DNA from: Paracoccus sediminis
GTDB taxonomy: Bacteria; Pseudomonadota; Alphaproteobacteria; Rhodobacterales; Rhodobacteraceae
Assembly (NCBI RefSeq): GCF_900188295.1
Contig: NZ_FZNM01000003.1
Coordinates: 310,001 to 374,000, forward strand
Direction: 5' to 3'
DNA: 64,000 nucleotides
Shown here one piece after another: positions 56,405 through 64,000 of the stretch (positions are counted from its first letter, which is position 1; each line of letters starts with the position of its first letter). A model generated the notes under the pieces. It did no database searches and had not been told where the DNA came from. It worked only from the letters and a program-made list of their open reading frames with translations. The translations under genes were made by a program, and so were the position numbers.

Positions 56405-58081
56405 TCAAACCTCCATCTTGCCGATCAGGGGCAGGTCGTCTTCGGGGCCGACGCTGTGGCGTTCGATCATGCGGTGCACCAGCGGATCACCCTCGCCCCG
56501 GTGCAGGGCGCGCAGGGCGACGGTGGTTTCCGCGTCGGATTTGGTGCGGCGCAGATTGTGGCGGACATATTCGTCCCAGGTGGCGATGTGATAGCTTTCG
56601 GACCACAGGTCGGGATGTTCCAGGTCGCGCAGCAAGGCCCAGTTCCGCGCCCCGTCGCGGCGGCGGATGTTGCGGCGCAGCCGCATCAGGCGCAGGAATT
56701 CCGCCGTGTCCCTTTGCGCGATCCGGTAATCGACCATCACCATGATCGGTCCCGACCGTCCGCGCAGATCCAGCCGCAGCGCCGGTTCCCGGAACCGGTT
56801 GGCGGGATCCAGATCGGCGGTCCCGAATTCGGGCGCCTTGAACCAGACGCCGATGACGGCCCCCCCCGCCAGCACCGCGCCCGCCGCCGTCAGCGCGGTC
56901 CCCAAGCCATAAGCGCCCGCCACGCCGCCCCAGACCCAGGACCCCGCCGCCATGCCGCCGAATGTCGCCGTCTGATACAGCGCCAGCCCACGGGCCACGA
57001 CCCAGCGGGGGGTGGAAAGCTGGACCGTCACGTTGAACAGCGACAGCGCCAGCACCCAGGACGCGCCCGCGGGCAGCAGCGCCAGGGCATGCAGCCAGAT
57101 GCTGTCCGTCTGGCCCAGGATGACGGCGGATACGGCGAACCCGGCAAAGGCCATGCGAACGATGTTTTCATTGTCGAACCGCGCCCGGATGCGCGGATTC
57201 AGCGCCGCCCCGGCGATGGCGCCGATGCCGTAACAGCCCAGCAGGCCGCCGAACAGCATCGACCCGCCCTCGGGATACGACTTGGCCACCAAGGGCAGCA
57301 GCGCCAGCACCGACACGGCGGCAAAGCCGAACAGCGCGCCGCGCCCGATCACCTTTATCAGGTTGGGCGACAGCAGCACATAGCGTAGGCCCGCGGCGAC
57401 AGCGGGCAGGAACGCCTCGGGCGGGGCGGTCCGGGGGGCGGTCCGGGGGCGCCAGCGGGCCAAGGCGCCAAGCAGGGGGATGTAGCTGGCGGCGTTCACC
57501 GCGAACGCCGCCGCCGCGCCGAAACCGGCAACGATGAACCCGCCCGCCGCCGGGCCGACGCTGCGCATCAGGTTGAAGCCCACCGAATTCAGCGTCACGG
57601 CGGCGGGCAGGTCGGCGCGGGGCACCAGATCGCCCATGCTGGCCTGCCAGGGCGGGTTGTACAGCGCCTGCCCCGCCCCGATCAGAAAGGTGAATCCCAA
57701 AAGCAGCCAGGGCGTCAGCCAGCCCTGCCAGGCCACGACCGCAAGGGCCAGCGACACGGCCGCCATGAAGCATTGAGCGAACAGCAGGATCGTCTTGCGG
57801 TCGAAGATGTCGGCCAAGGCGCCCGAGGCCAGCGCCAGCAGCATGATCGGCAGGGTGTTCGACGCCTGCACCAGCGCGATCAGCGTGGCGCTGTCGGTCA
57901 GCTGGGTCATCAGCCAGGCCGCGCCCACCGCCTGGACCAGTCCGCCGAAATTCGACACCAGCGTCGCACTCCACAAGAGGCGGAAATCGGGGTATCGGAA
58001 CGGACCAAGGGCAGAGGCGGCGGCGGGACGGGAGGCTGTGGGATCGGTCACGGGAACTGTGTCGCTTTCGGCTTCGGACAC
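56405..58081 (-). CDS. MFS transporter with C-terminal cytosolic domain
   Basis: About 550 residues. The first 400 form 12 helices with the EntS-like MFS_3 pattern (LWSATLVSNFGGLVQAVGAAWLM, GALADIFDRKTILL). The last 100 residues (VMVDYRIAQRDTAEFLRLMRLRRNIRRRDGARNW through EYVRHNLRRTKSDAET) form a soluble ABM-like domain typical of this group. Such transporters expel siderophores or drugs. No ATG lies at the N-terminus; GTG 58081 or GTG 58051 are the plausible starts. Upstream is a tandem repeat. Confidence 0.84.
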   Translation of the reverse strand: MSEAESDTVPVTDPTASRPAAASALGPFRYPDFRLLWSATLVSNFGGLVQAVGAAWLMTQLTDSATLIALVQASNTLPIMLLALASGALADIFDRKTILLFAQCFMAAVSLALAVVAWQGWLTPWLLLGFTFLIGAGQALYNPPWQASMGDLVPRADLPAAVTLNSVGFNLMRSVGPAAGGFIVAGFGAAAAFAVNAASYIPLLGALARWRPRTAPRTAPPEAFLPAVAAGLRYVLLSPNLIKVIGRGALFGFAAVSVLALLPLVAKSYPEGGSMLFGGLLGCYGIGAIAGAALNPRIRARFDNENIVRMAFAGFAVSAVILGQTDSIWLHALALLPAGASWVLALSLFNVTVQLSTPRWVVARGLALYQTATFGGMAAGSWVWGGVAGAYGLGTALTAAGAVLAGGAVIGVWFKAPEFGTADLDPANRFREPALRLDLRGRSGPIMVMVDYRIAQRDTAEFLRLMRLRRNIRRRDGARNWALLRDLEHPDLWSESYHIATWDEYVRHNLRRTKSDAETTVALRALHRGEGDPLVHRMIERHSVGPEDDLPLIGKMEV

Positions 58082-58100
58082 CAGCCTAGCCAGCCGGACG

Positions 58101-58140
58101 ACGGGGGGCAACCGGTGGAGACGGGGGGCAACCGGTGGAA
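58101..58140. repeat. 20-bp tandem duplication upstream of the MFS gene
   Basis: Two units of ACGGGGGGCAACCGGTGGA(G/A) at 58101-58120 and 58121-58140, identical at 19 of 20 bases. They begin 20 bp from the GTG start at 58081 and could be paired operator sites or a recent slip-strand duplication. Confidence 0.85.
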
Positions 58141-58421
58141 CGGATCGATGCCTTTGCGTCTCGATCCTGCGACGGCGCAACCGAAACAAACGACAATTTG
58201 TTCCATCGTCAGCCAATCTTGAACGGACTGCCGCCCTTTCGCCACAACGCAAGGATTGCTATCCGCCGCACCCAGCCGCAAGGCTTGACGGCAGGGGCCT
58301 GTGACAGGCTGATGAACCTAGCGCGAATCACCCCGGAACTGCCACCGGGTGCGATCAGGAACGAAATTTTACACGCTGCCGGCTTCGGAACCGTTCGAGC
58401 CGCCGTATGCTATGAAGGAAG
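58141..58421. other. divergent intergenic region, MFS gene / L,D-transpeptidase
   Basis: With the repeat this makes 340 bp without a gene. It should hold promoters for both directions. TTGACG occurs at about 58286 on the plus strand, but without a convincing -10 at proper spacing. GGAAC motifs, as in some extracytoplasmic-function promoters, occur twice near 58340-58400 but lack a matching downstream element. Nothing else stands out. Confidence 0.4.
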
Positions 58422-59276
58422 ATGACGATGCGTCTTGTTACCCTGTTCACGGCGATGGCCCTGGGGCTTGCCGCATGTGGAAGCAGCCAGGGGCCGATCA
58501 CGTTGGCCAGCCCCACGGTGCCCGAAACCTATCAGGCCCGGATGGATACCGGCCCGGACGGAGAACCGCTTCAGATCCCCGCCGTCCGGGCGGCCTATCT
58601 GACCGAACGCAACCAGCGCCAGCAGGTCGCCTATAACGGCACCGAGGCGCCGGGCACGATCGTGGTCGATCCCTATGCGCGTGTGCTGTACCACGTCCAG
58701 CCCGGCGGGCAGGCGATGCGTTATGGCGTGGCGGTGGGCCGGGCGGGAACCGGGTATGCGGGAACCGCCACCATCGCACGCAAGGCCACCTGGCCAAGCT
58801 GGCGCCCGACCGACAACATGATCCGCACGCAGCCAGACCTGTATGCCCAATTCTCGGACGGGCTGTCGGGCGGGATGCACAACCCGCTGGGATCGCGGGC
58901 GCTGTATCTCTATGAAGGCGGGCGCGACACCTATTACCGGATTCACGGCACGATGGATCCGTCGTCTATCGGCAAGGCGACCTCGGCCGGCTGCATCCGG
59001 ATGTTCAACCAGGATGTCATGGACCTGTTCGACCAGGTGGAAAACGGCACGACGGTCGTGGTCCGCAGCCAGGCCGAAAGCGTCCGCATGGAAGGCCCGA
59101 TGTCGGAAACGCCCGAAGGCTATGTCGTTCCGGCGGGCCAGGCACCGGCCACCGCCGCCGCCGCGGCGTCGATGCCTGCCCAAGTCACCGATCCCTATGC
59201 GGTAACGACCGTTTCGACCCCGGCCAGCGCGCCGGTCGTCACGACGATGTCGCCGGTGGAAAGCGCCGTCCAGTAG
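58422..59276 (+). CDS. lipoprotein L,D-transpeptidase (YkuD domain)
   Basis: A 284-residue lipoprotein with lipobox ALGLAAC, then [27 protein letters not shown] and the catalytic block [24 protein letters not shown] (His175, Cys191). These enzymes crosslink peptidoglycan 3-3 or attach lipoproteins to it. The C-terminus is Ala/Pro/Thr-rich. Two ATGs, 58422 and 58428, are available; GAAGGAAG is better spaced for the second. It is the second YkuD enzyme in the window and differs from the one at 16681 by being lipid-anchored and lacking a binding domain. Confidence 0.94.
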   Translation: MTMRLVTLFTAMALGLAACGSSQGPITLASPTVPETYQARMDTGPDGEPLQIPAVRAAYLTERNQRQQVAYNGTEAPGTIVVDPYARVLYHVQPGGQAMRYGVAVGRAGTGYAGTATIARKATWPSWRPTDNMIRTQPDLYAQFSDGLSGGMHNPLGSRALYLYEGGRDTYYRIHGTMDPSSIGKATSAGCIRMFNQDVMDLFDQVENGTTVVVRSQAESVRMEGPMSETPEGYVVPAGQAPATAAAAASMPAQVTDPYAVTTVSTPASAPVVTTMSPVESAVQ

Positions 59277-59302
59277 GACGCCCGGTCCGTTCGGACAGGA
59301 TC

Positions 59303-59327
59303 GGCCCCGGCATCGACCGGGGCCTTT
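59303..59327 (+). terminator. terminator of the lipoprotein L,D-transpeptidase gene
   Basis: An 8-bp stem GGCCCCGG / CCGGGGCC with a 6-base loop, followed by TTTCCGTTT. Confidence 0.78.
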
Positions 59328-59395
59328 CCGTTTGCAAAACCCGAAAAACTCTTTCACCATCCGGCGCGAAATCAGGCCGCGCCAAGGAAACAGCG

Positions 59396-60169
59396 ATGCC
59401 CAACTACTCCAGGCTGGAACAGCAGATCCTGACCGCCGAACAAAGGGCCTTGACCGATCACAGCCGCGGCCAGGCCCTTGCCGGTCTGGATGACGACGCC
59501 TTGTCAGGATTGATCGCAAGCCTGGAAGCCGCGGTTCCGCAGGCGGAGACGGTGGCGCAGGACGGTCAGGTTTCGGCGCGCGGACTGTTGGCGAACGCGC
59601 TGCGCCGCGCCCGCAACGAACGGCGCAGGCGCAAGCGCGCCCCGCAGGCCGGATCCGCCGGGGAACCCGATGCCCCGGCTGCGAAGCCGGCGGCCGCACC
59701 GAAGGCCGCCAAACGTGCCCCGGCCTCGCCCGCGCGCAAGCCTGCCGGACGCGAAAAGGCCGAGGTTCGCAAGCCCGACCTGCGCACCGGATCGCGCCGC
59801 GTGGCCAAGGCGGGCGGCAAGGCCACCGCCAAGCCGGACGAGGACAGGCCGGCGGCCGCCCCCAAAATCCAGCCTGCCGCCGCGAAGCATGGGGCCGATG
59901 CCCCTGCGTCTGCAACCCCCGCCCCGGCGTCCACGGCGCCCAGGGACGATGCCAAGGCCGCGCGCAAGACAGAGCGCAAGGCCGCGAAACAGGCGGCGAA
60001 GGACGCCCTCAAGGCGGCGCGCAAGGCTGAAAAGAAAGCCGCCAAAGAGGCGGAAAAGGCCGCGCGGCAGGCCGACAAGGCGGCCCGCAAGGCCAGTGCC
60101 GGGAATGACGCCAAATCCGCGCGGAAAGCCAAGGACAAGGCCAAGGCTAAGCGCGCTGACGACGCATGA
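59396..60169 (+). CDS. Lys/Ala-rich protein with histone H1-like tail
   Basis: A 257-residue protein. Residues 1-80 look folded and helical (MPNYSRLEQQILTAEQRAL through LLANALRRARNERRRRKR). The rest is a strongly basic Ala/Lys/Pro-rich region. The final 75 residues repeat KAARKAEKK-like units, like AlgP or histone H1 C-terminal tails, which bind DNA without sequence choice. A nucleoid or RNA-binding role is inferred from composition. The ATG has AAGGAAACAGCG upstream. It is 13 bp before the lytic transglycosylase. Confidence 0.75.
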   Translation: MPNYSRLEQQILTAEQRALTDHSRGQALAGLDDDALSGLIASLEAAVPQAETVAQDGQVSARGLLANALRRARNERRRRKRAPQAGSAGEPDAPAAKPAAAPKAAKRAPASPARKPAGREKAEVRKPDLRTGSRRVAKAGGKATAKPDEDRPAAAPKIQPAAAKHGADAPASATPAPASTAPRDDAKAARKTERKAAKQAAKDALKAARKAEKKAAKEAEKAARQADKAARKASAGNDAKSARKAKDKAKAKRADDA

Positions 60170-60182
60170 TCCCGGTCAGGGC

Positions 60183-61121
60183 ATGATGCGGCTGCGGGTT
60201 CTTCTGCCGACGGTGTTCCGGCTGGTGCTGGCGGTGGCCAGCGTGCCTGCGGCACAGGCGTTTCCGGCGGTCGATGCCATCGCAGGGCGTCCGCCGGTCC
60301 GCCAGTCGGACAGCCTGCGCTGCACGGACGACGGGCGCGATTGCGTCCGCCGCGACCATTACGCCGCCGATGTCTGCAAGCTGATCGAACGCAATGCGTC
60401 CGAACGCGGGTTGGACCCGAATTTCCTGGCCCGCCTGCTGTGGAAGGAAAGCCGGTTCGAGCCGGGCGCCATCAGCCCCGCGGGCGCATTGGGCATCGCC
60501 CAGTTCATGCCGGGCACGGCCGACCTGTACGGCCTGCACGATCCGTTCAACCCGGCGCAGGCGATCCACAAGTCGGCCTGGTATCTGCGGCATCTGTCCG
60601 ACCTGTTCGGCAACATCGGCCTGGCCGCGGTCGCCTATAACGGCGGGGAAAACCGCGCCGCGCGCTTTGTCGGCCAGAACGGCGGGTTGCCTTACGAAAC
60701 CCAGGATTACGTCGCCTCCATCACCGGGTTCGAGGCGCGGCGCTGGCGCGACAACCCGCCCGGCGCGGACGATCTGAAACTGGCGCTCAATCCCGACATG
60801 GCCTTCCGCCCCGCCTGCGAGAAGCTGGCGGGCGACCGCCGCCTGCGCGACTTCATCACCCAGCCCCCGGTCTTTCCCTGGGGCGTGATCGTGGCCAGCC
60901 ATCCCAGCCAGTCGGGTGCCCTTCAACAAGTCGCCCGCCTGAACCGCAGCCTGCGCCCGATCCTGGGCGACAAGCAGGTGGGATATGTCCGCAAGCGCAT
61001 CACCGGAATGCCGCGTGCCGTCTATACCGCCCAGGTCGGGTGGGACAGCAAGCGCGAGGCGGCCGCCTTTTGCAACCGGTTCAAACGGCTGGGCGGGCGC
61101 TGCATCGTGTTGCGGAACTGA
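60183..61121 (+). CDS. lytic transglycosylase with SPOR-like C-terminus
   Basis: About 312 residues. A signal peptide (RVLLPTVFRLVLAVASVPAAQA) is followed by the SLT domain: LARLLWKESRFEPGAISPAGALGIAQFMPGTA, with the catalytic Glu in KESRF, and AVAYNGGENRA. It cleaves the glycan backbone of peptidoglycan, forming 1,6-anhydro ends. The C-terminal 40 residues (AVYTAQVGWDSKREAAAFCNRFKRLGGRCIVLR) resemble a SPOR-type module that binds denuded glycans at septa. ATG 60183 is 13 bp after the previous gene. Confidence 0.9.
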   Translation: MMRLRVLLPTVFRLVLAVASVPAAQAFPAVDAIAGRPPVRQSDSLRCTDDGRDCVRRDHYAADVCKLIERNASERGLDPNFLARLLWKESRFEPGAISPAGALGIAQFMPGTADLYGLHDPFNPAQAIHKSAWYLRHLSDLFGNIGLAAVAYNGGENRAARFVGQNGGLPYETQDYVASITGFEARRWRDNPPGADDLKLALNPDMAFRPACEKLAGDRRLRDFITQPPVFPWGVIVASHPSQSGALQQVARLNRSLRPILGDKQVGYVRKRITGMPRAVYTAQVGWDSKREAAAFCNRFKRLGGRCIVLRN

Positions 61122-61146
61122 CGGGCCGCCCAGCCCTCCCGTGGCC

Positions 61147-63348
61147 CTACAGGAAACTCTGCGGGTCGATGTCCACCGACAGCCGCAGGTTTGTCGGCGG
61201 CTTGTGCGGAGCCAGCCAAGCGGCGATGGCGGCCTGCACCGGCGCCTGGCGCGGGGCGTGGACCAGCATCCGCATCCGGTGACGGCCCCGGATGCGCGCG
61301 ATGGGCGCGGGCGCCGGACCCCACAGCTGCGCCCCCGCTTGGTCCAGCGGCCCTGCATGGGCGGCAAGGTGGCGGGCAAAATCGCTGACCACCCCCAGGT
61401 CGGGATGGGACAGGATGATCCCCGCCAGCCTTCCGAACGGCGGCATCCCGTTGGCCTGCCGACCTGCGGCCTCGGCGTTCCAGAAGGCCTCGTCCTCGCC
61501 CCCCAGGATCGCGCGGATCACCGGATGGTCGGGCTGGTGGGTTTGCAGCAGCGCCACCCCCGGCGCCGTGCCCGACAACCGCCCCGCCCGGCCCGCGACC
61601 TGGCGCATCAGCTGAAAGGACCGTTCCGCCGCGCGCAGGTCGGCGCCTTGCAGGCCAAGGTCGGCGTCGATGACGCCCACCAGCGTCAGGCGGGGAAAGT
61701 TGTGGCCCTTGGCGACAATCTGCGTGCCGATGATGATCTGCGTATCGCCATTGGCGATCTCGGCGATGGTGTCCTTCAGCGCGCGGGCGGACTGGAACAG
61801 GTCGGACGACAGCACCGTGGCCTTGGCGTCGGGGAAACGGGCCGCCACCTCCTCGGCGATGCGTTCGACGCCGGGACCGATGGGGGCCAGCTTGCCCTCG
61901 ACCTTGCAGGACGGGCAGGCCAGCGGGATGGGGCGCGTCTCGCCGCATTGGTGGCAGACCAGCCGGTTCTGGAAACGATGTTCGACCATCCGCGCATCGC
62001 ATTGATGGCAGCCGATCTGTTCGCCGCAGGCCCGGCAGACCGTGACCGGGGCGAATCCGCGCCGGTTCAGGAACAACAGCGACTGTTCCCCCTTGGCAAG
62101 CCGCGATGTGACCGCGCCCGCCAGCGTGGGCGAGATCCAGCGGCCCGAAGTCATCTCCTCGGCCCGCAGGTCGATGGCGGCCATGTCGGGCAGTTCGGCC
62201 GCACCATAGCGCGACCGCAGATCCAGCCGCCGGTATTTGCCGCTGGCCGCGTTCACCCAGCTTTCGACGGACGGCGTGGCGGATGCCAGCACCACCTGCG
62301 CCCCGTTGATGGACGCGCGCAGCACCGCCATGTCGCGGGCATTGTAATAAACCACGTCTTCCTGCTTGTAGCTGCTGTCGTGTTCCTCATCGACGACGAT
62401 CAGGCCCAGGTCGCGGAACGGCAGGAACAGGGCGGACCTGGCGCCGACGACCAGGCCCACCTCGCCCCGCCCGGCCATGTGCCACAACCGGCGGCGTTCG
62501 GTCCGGGTGATGCCGCTGTGCCATTCGCCGGGGCGCGCGCCGAACCGCGCCTCGACCCGGTCGATGAATTCGGCCGACAGCGCGATTTCCGGCAGCAGCA
62601 CCAGCGCCTGCCGACCGCGCGCCAGGCATTCGGCGACGGCTTCCAGATACACCTCGGTCTTGCCCGATCCAGTGACGCCGCGCAGCAGGGTTGTGCCATA
62701 GGCGCCCGACCGGACGGCATCGCGCAGCGCATCCGCCGCCGCCTGCTGCGCGGCGTCCAGCGGCTTGCCGGGGCGGGCGGGATCCAGCCGGGGATAGGGC
62801 AGATCGCGCGGGGCCTGAACCTCGGCCAATGTCCCCGCCGCGACCAGACCCTTGACCACCGCCGTCCCCACCCCGGCCAGTTGCGCCAGTTCCGACGCGG
62901 CAAAGCTGGCCCCGCCGTGATCGGCCACGACCTGCATCACCCTGTCCCGTGCCTCGGTCATGCGCGACGGGGGCGCCCCGCCCGGCACGATCACCCTGCG
63001 GGCGGCGGGGGGCTGGTCCAGGTCGGGCGCCCGCGTCGCCATCCGCAGCATCAGGGGCAGCGGCGTCAGGGTGTAATCGGCCGCGCGGGTCAGGAAATCC
63101 AGAAACCGCGCATCGAAGGGTTCGGCGTCCAGAACCCGCGCGACGGGACGCAGCTTGGCCAGGTCGAAATCGCCCAGGCCCGGCCCCCAGACCAGGCCCA
63201 TGACCCGGCGCGGACCCAGCGGCACCAGCACCAGTCGGCCCTGCGCCACGCCGCCCTCGGGCGCCAGGTAATCCAGCACGCCCACCGGCTCGACCGTCAG
63301 GACGCCGATGCGGGCGGATGCTGGAAAGAAGGCGGGCGGGGATGTCAT
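61147..63348 (-). CDS. priA: primosomal protein N' (replication restart helicase PriA)
   Basis: A 733-residue superfamily 2 helicase that reloads the replisome at stalled forks. Walker A GVTGSGKTEVYL and the DEEH box (VVDEEHDSSYKQED) are present. Between the helicase lobes eight cysteines in CRACGEQIGCHQC and CHQCGETRP...CPSC bind two zinc ions. An N-terminal DNA-binding domain precedes them. ATG 63348 matches the family. It is convergent with the lytic transglycosylase. Confidence 0.97.
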   Translation of the reverse strand: MTSPPAFFPASARIGVLTVEPVGVLDYLAPEGGVAQGRLVLVPLGPRRVMGLVWGPGLGDFDLAKLRPVARVLDAEPFDARFLDFLTRAADYTLTPLPLMLRMATRAPDLDQPPAARRVIVPGGAPPSRMTEARDRVMQVVADHGGASFAASELAQLAGVGTAVVKGLVAAGTLAEVQAPRDLPYPRLDPARPGKPLDAAQQAAADALRDAVRSGAYGTTLLRGVTGSGKTEVYLEAVAECLARGRQALVLLPEIALSAEFIDRVEARFGARPGEWHSGITRTERRRLWHMAGRGEVGLVVGARSALFLPFRDLGLIVVDEEHDSSYKQEDVVYYNARDMAVLRASINGAQVVLASATPSVESWVNAASGKYRRLDLRSRYGAAELPDMAAIDLRAEEMTSGRWISPTLAGAVTSRLAKGEQSLLFLNRRGFAPVTVCRACGEQIGCHQCDARMVEHRFQNRLVCHQCGETRPIPLACPSCKVEGKLAPIGPGVERIAEEVAARFPDAKATVLSSDLFQSARALKDTIAEIANGDTQIIIGTQIVAKGHNFPRLTLVGVIDADLGLQGADLRAAERSFQLMRQVAGRAGRLSGTAPGVALLQTHQPDHPVIRAILGGEDEAFWNAEAAGRQANGMPPFGRLAGIILSHPDLGVVSDFARHLAAHAGPLDQAGAQLWGPAPAPIARIRGRHRMRMLVHAPRQAPVQAAIAAWLAPHKPPTNLRLSVDIDPQSFL

Positions 63349-63455
63349 CGCGCCGACTAAAGCAGCCCCGCGCGCGGTTGCAAGGCCCGCCTGCCCCTTT
63401 CGGCTGATACCGTTTTGCGCTATCACCCACACGAACCGCTTGTGGGAGCCAGGTC

Positions 63456-64000
63456 ATGAAATTTTTCCTTGATACCGCCGATGTGAACGCCATCCGCGAA
63501 CTGAACGATCTGGGCATGGTCGATGGCGTGACCACCAACCCGTCGCTGATCCTGAAAGCCGGCCGCAACATCGAGGAAGTGACCGCCGAAATCTGCGCCA
63601 TGGTCAGCGGCCCGGTCAGCGCCGAGGTCGTGGCCGAAAAGGCCGAGGACATGATCCGCGAAGGCCGCCATCTGGCCAAGATCGCCAAGAACATCGCGAT
63701 CAAGGTGCCGCTGACCTGGGACGGGCTGAAGGCCTGCCGCGCCTTTGCCGACGACGGCCACATGGTCAACGTGACGCTGTGCTTCTCGCCCGCGCAGGCG
63801 ATCCTTGCGGCCAAGGCGGGCGCGACCTTCATCAGCCCCTTCATCGGGCGCCTGGACGACATCCACCTGGACGGCGCGGACCTGATCGCCGACATCCGCG
63901 AGATCTATGACAACTATGGTTATGAGACCCAGATCCTTGCCGCATCCATCCGGTCGGTCAATCACATCATCGAGGTGGCCAAGATCGGTGCTGACGTAAT
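63456..64000 (+). CDS. fsa: fructose-6-phosphate aldolase / transaldolase family (TalC-like), partial
   Basis: The first 181 codons of a family member of about 217 residues, truncated by the window edge. [16 protein letters not shown] and [14 protein letters not shown] are the N-terminal signatures. The Schiff-base Lys is in [13 protein letters not shown] (about residue 83). [32 protein letters not shown] follows. Small members of this group split fructose-6-phosphate or act as transaldolases; the exact activity cannot be settled from this part. Ribosome site GGGAGCCAGGTC. Confidence 0.94.
   Translation, partial: MKFFLDTADVNAIRELNDLGMVDGVTTNPSLILKAGRNIEEVTAEICAMVSGPVSAEVVAEKAEDMIREGRHLAKIAKNIAIKVPLTWDGLKACRAFADDGHMVNVTLCFSPAQAILAAKAGATFISPFIGRLDDIHLDGADLIADIREIYDNYGYETQILAASIRSVNHIIEVAKIGADV

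Overview
The window is a contiguous stretch of GC-rich chromosome from an alphaproteobacterium of the Rhodobacteraceae, most likely Paracoccus or a close relative. The evidence for this is the ccrM-rnhB pair, the flgBC-fliEQ-flgFGAH gene order with a separate flgE-K-L-I block, a C-terminally RTX-repeated membrane-anchored protein, a VPLPA-CTERM surface protein, and CtrA-like boxes (TTAA-N7-TTAAC). I see no insertion sequence, prophage, CRISPR array or rRNA. One tRNA (Val, anticodon GAC) is present.

Layout. 1-6.4 kb (mostly minus): partial ctpA, an EnvC-like murein hydrolase activator, gpmI, leuD and leuC, with a plus-strand VPLPA-CTERM gene lying between leuD and leuC. 6.6-9 kb: MscS channel, rsfS, rlmH. 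9-11.4 kb: ccrM, rnhB, allA. 11.4-16.5 kb: a sulfotransferase/CAP10 fusion, an MFS exporter, a GntR regulator and a lone TRAP large permease. 16.7-19.5 kb: an L,D-transpeptidase, an extensin-like protein and a Crp-family regulator. 19.6-35.8 kb: a flagellar locus (fliI divergent from flgBC-fliEQ-flgFGAH-fliL, then flgI-L-K-E and motB on the other strand), interrupted by a GT2 glycosyltransferase and a complete dTDP-L-rhamnose operon. 35.9-41 kb: aldehyde dehydrogenase, 1-Cys peroxiredoxin, and a small glycan cluster (two glycosyltransferases and a pyruvyltransferase). 41-47 kb: pnp, a GT29-like gene, an Ala/Pro-rich protein, rpsO, the RTX protein, rpmJ and tRNA-Val. 47-52 kb: N-formylglutamate amidohydrolase, a membrane protein, pyrF and clpB behind a clear RpoH-type promoter. 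52-58 kb (minus): dxs-ispA-xseB-deacetylase-MFS. 58-64 kb: a lipoprotein L,D-transpeptidase, a Lys/Ala-rich protein, a lytic transglycosylase, priA and a partial fructose-6-phosphate aldolase/transaldolase.

How it hangs together. Two themes recur. The first is the cell surface and motility: flagellar rod/hook genes, peptidoglycan enzymes (two YkuD transpeptidases, an extensin-like protein, a lytic transglycosylase, EnvC) and several sugar-transfer genes placed inside or next to flagellar and housekeeping operons. The second is cell-cycle type control: the window encodes the GANTC methyltransferase CcrM, whose own upstream region carries three GANTC sites in 39 bp. CtrA-like boxes lie upstream of fliI/flgB, flgE, the Ala/Pro-rich gene and the RTX gene, and the two flagellar boxes overlap or abut GANTC sites. 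All functional calls rest on reading the sequence and recalled family knowledge; no database search was run.
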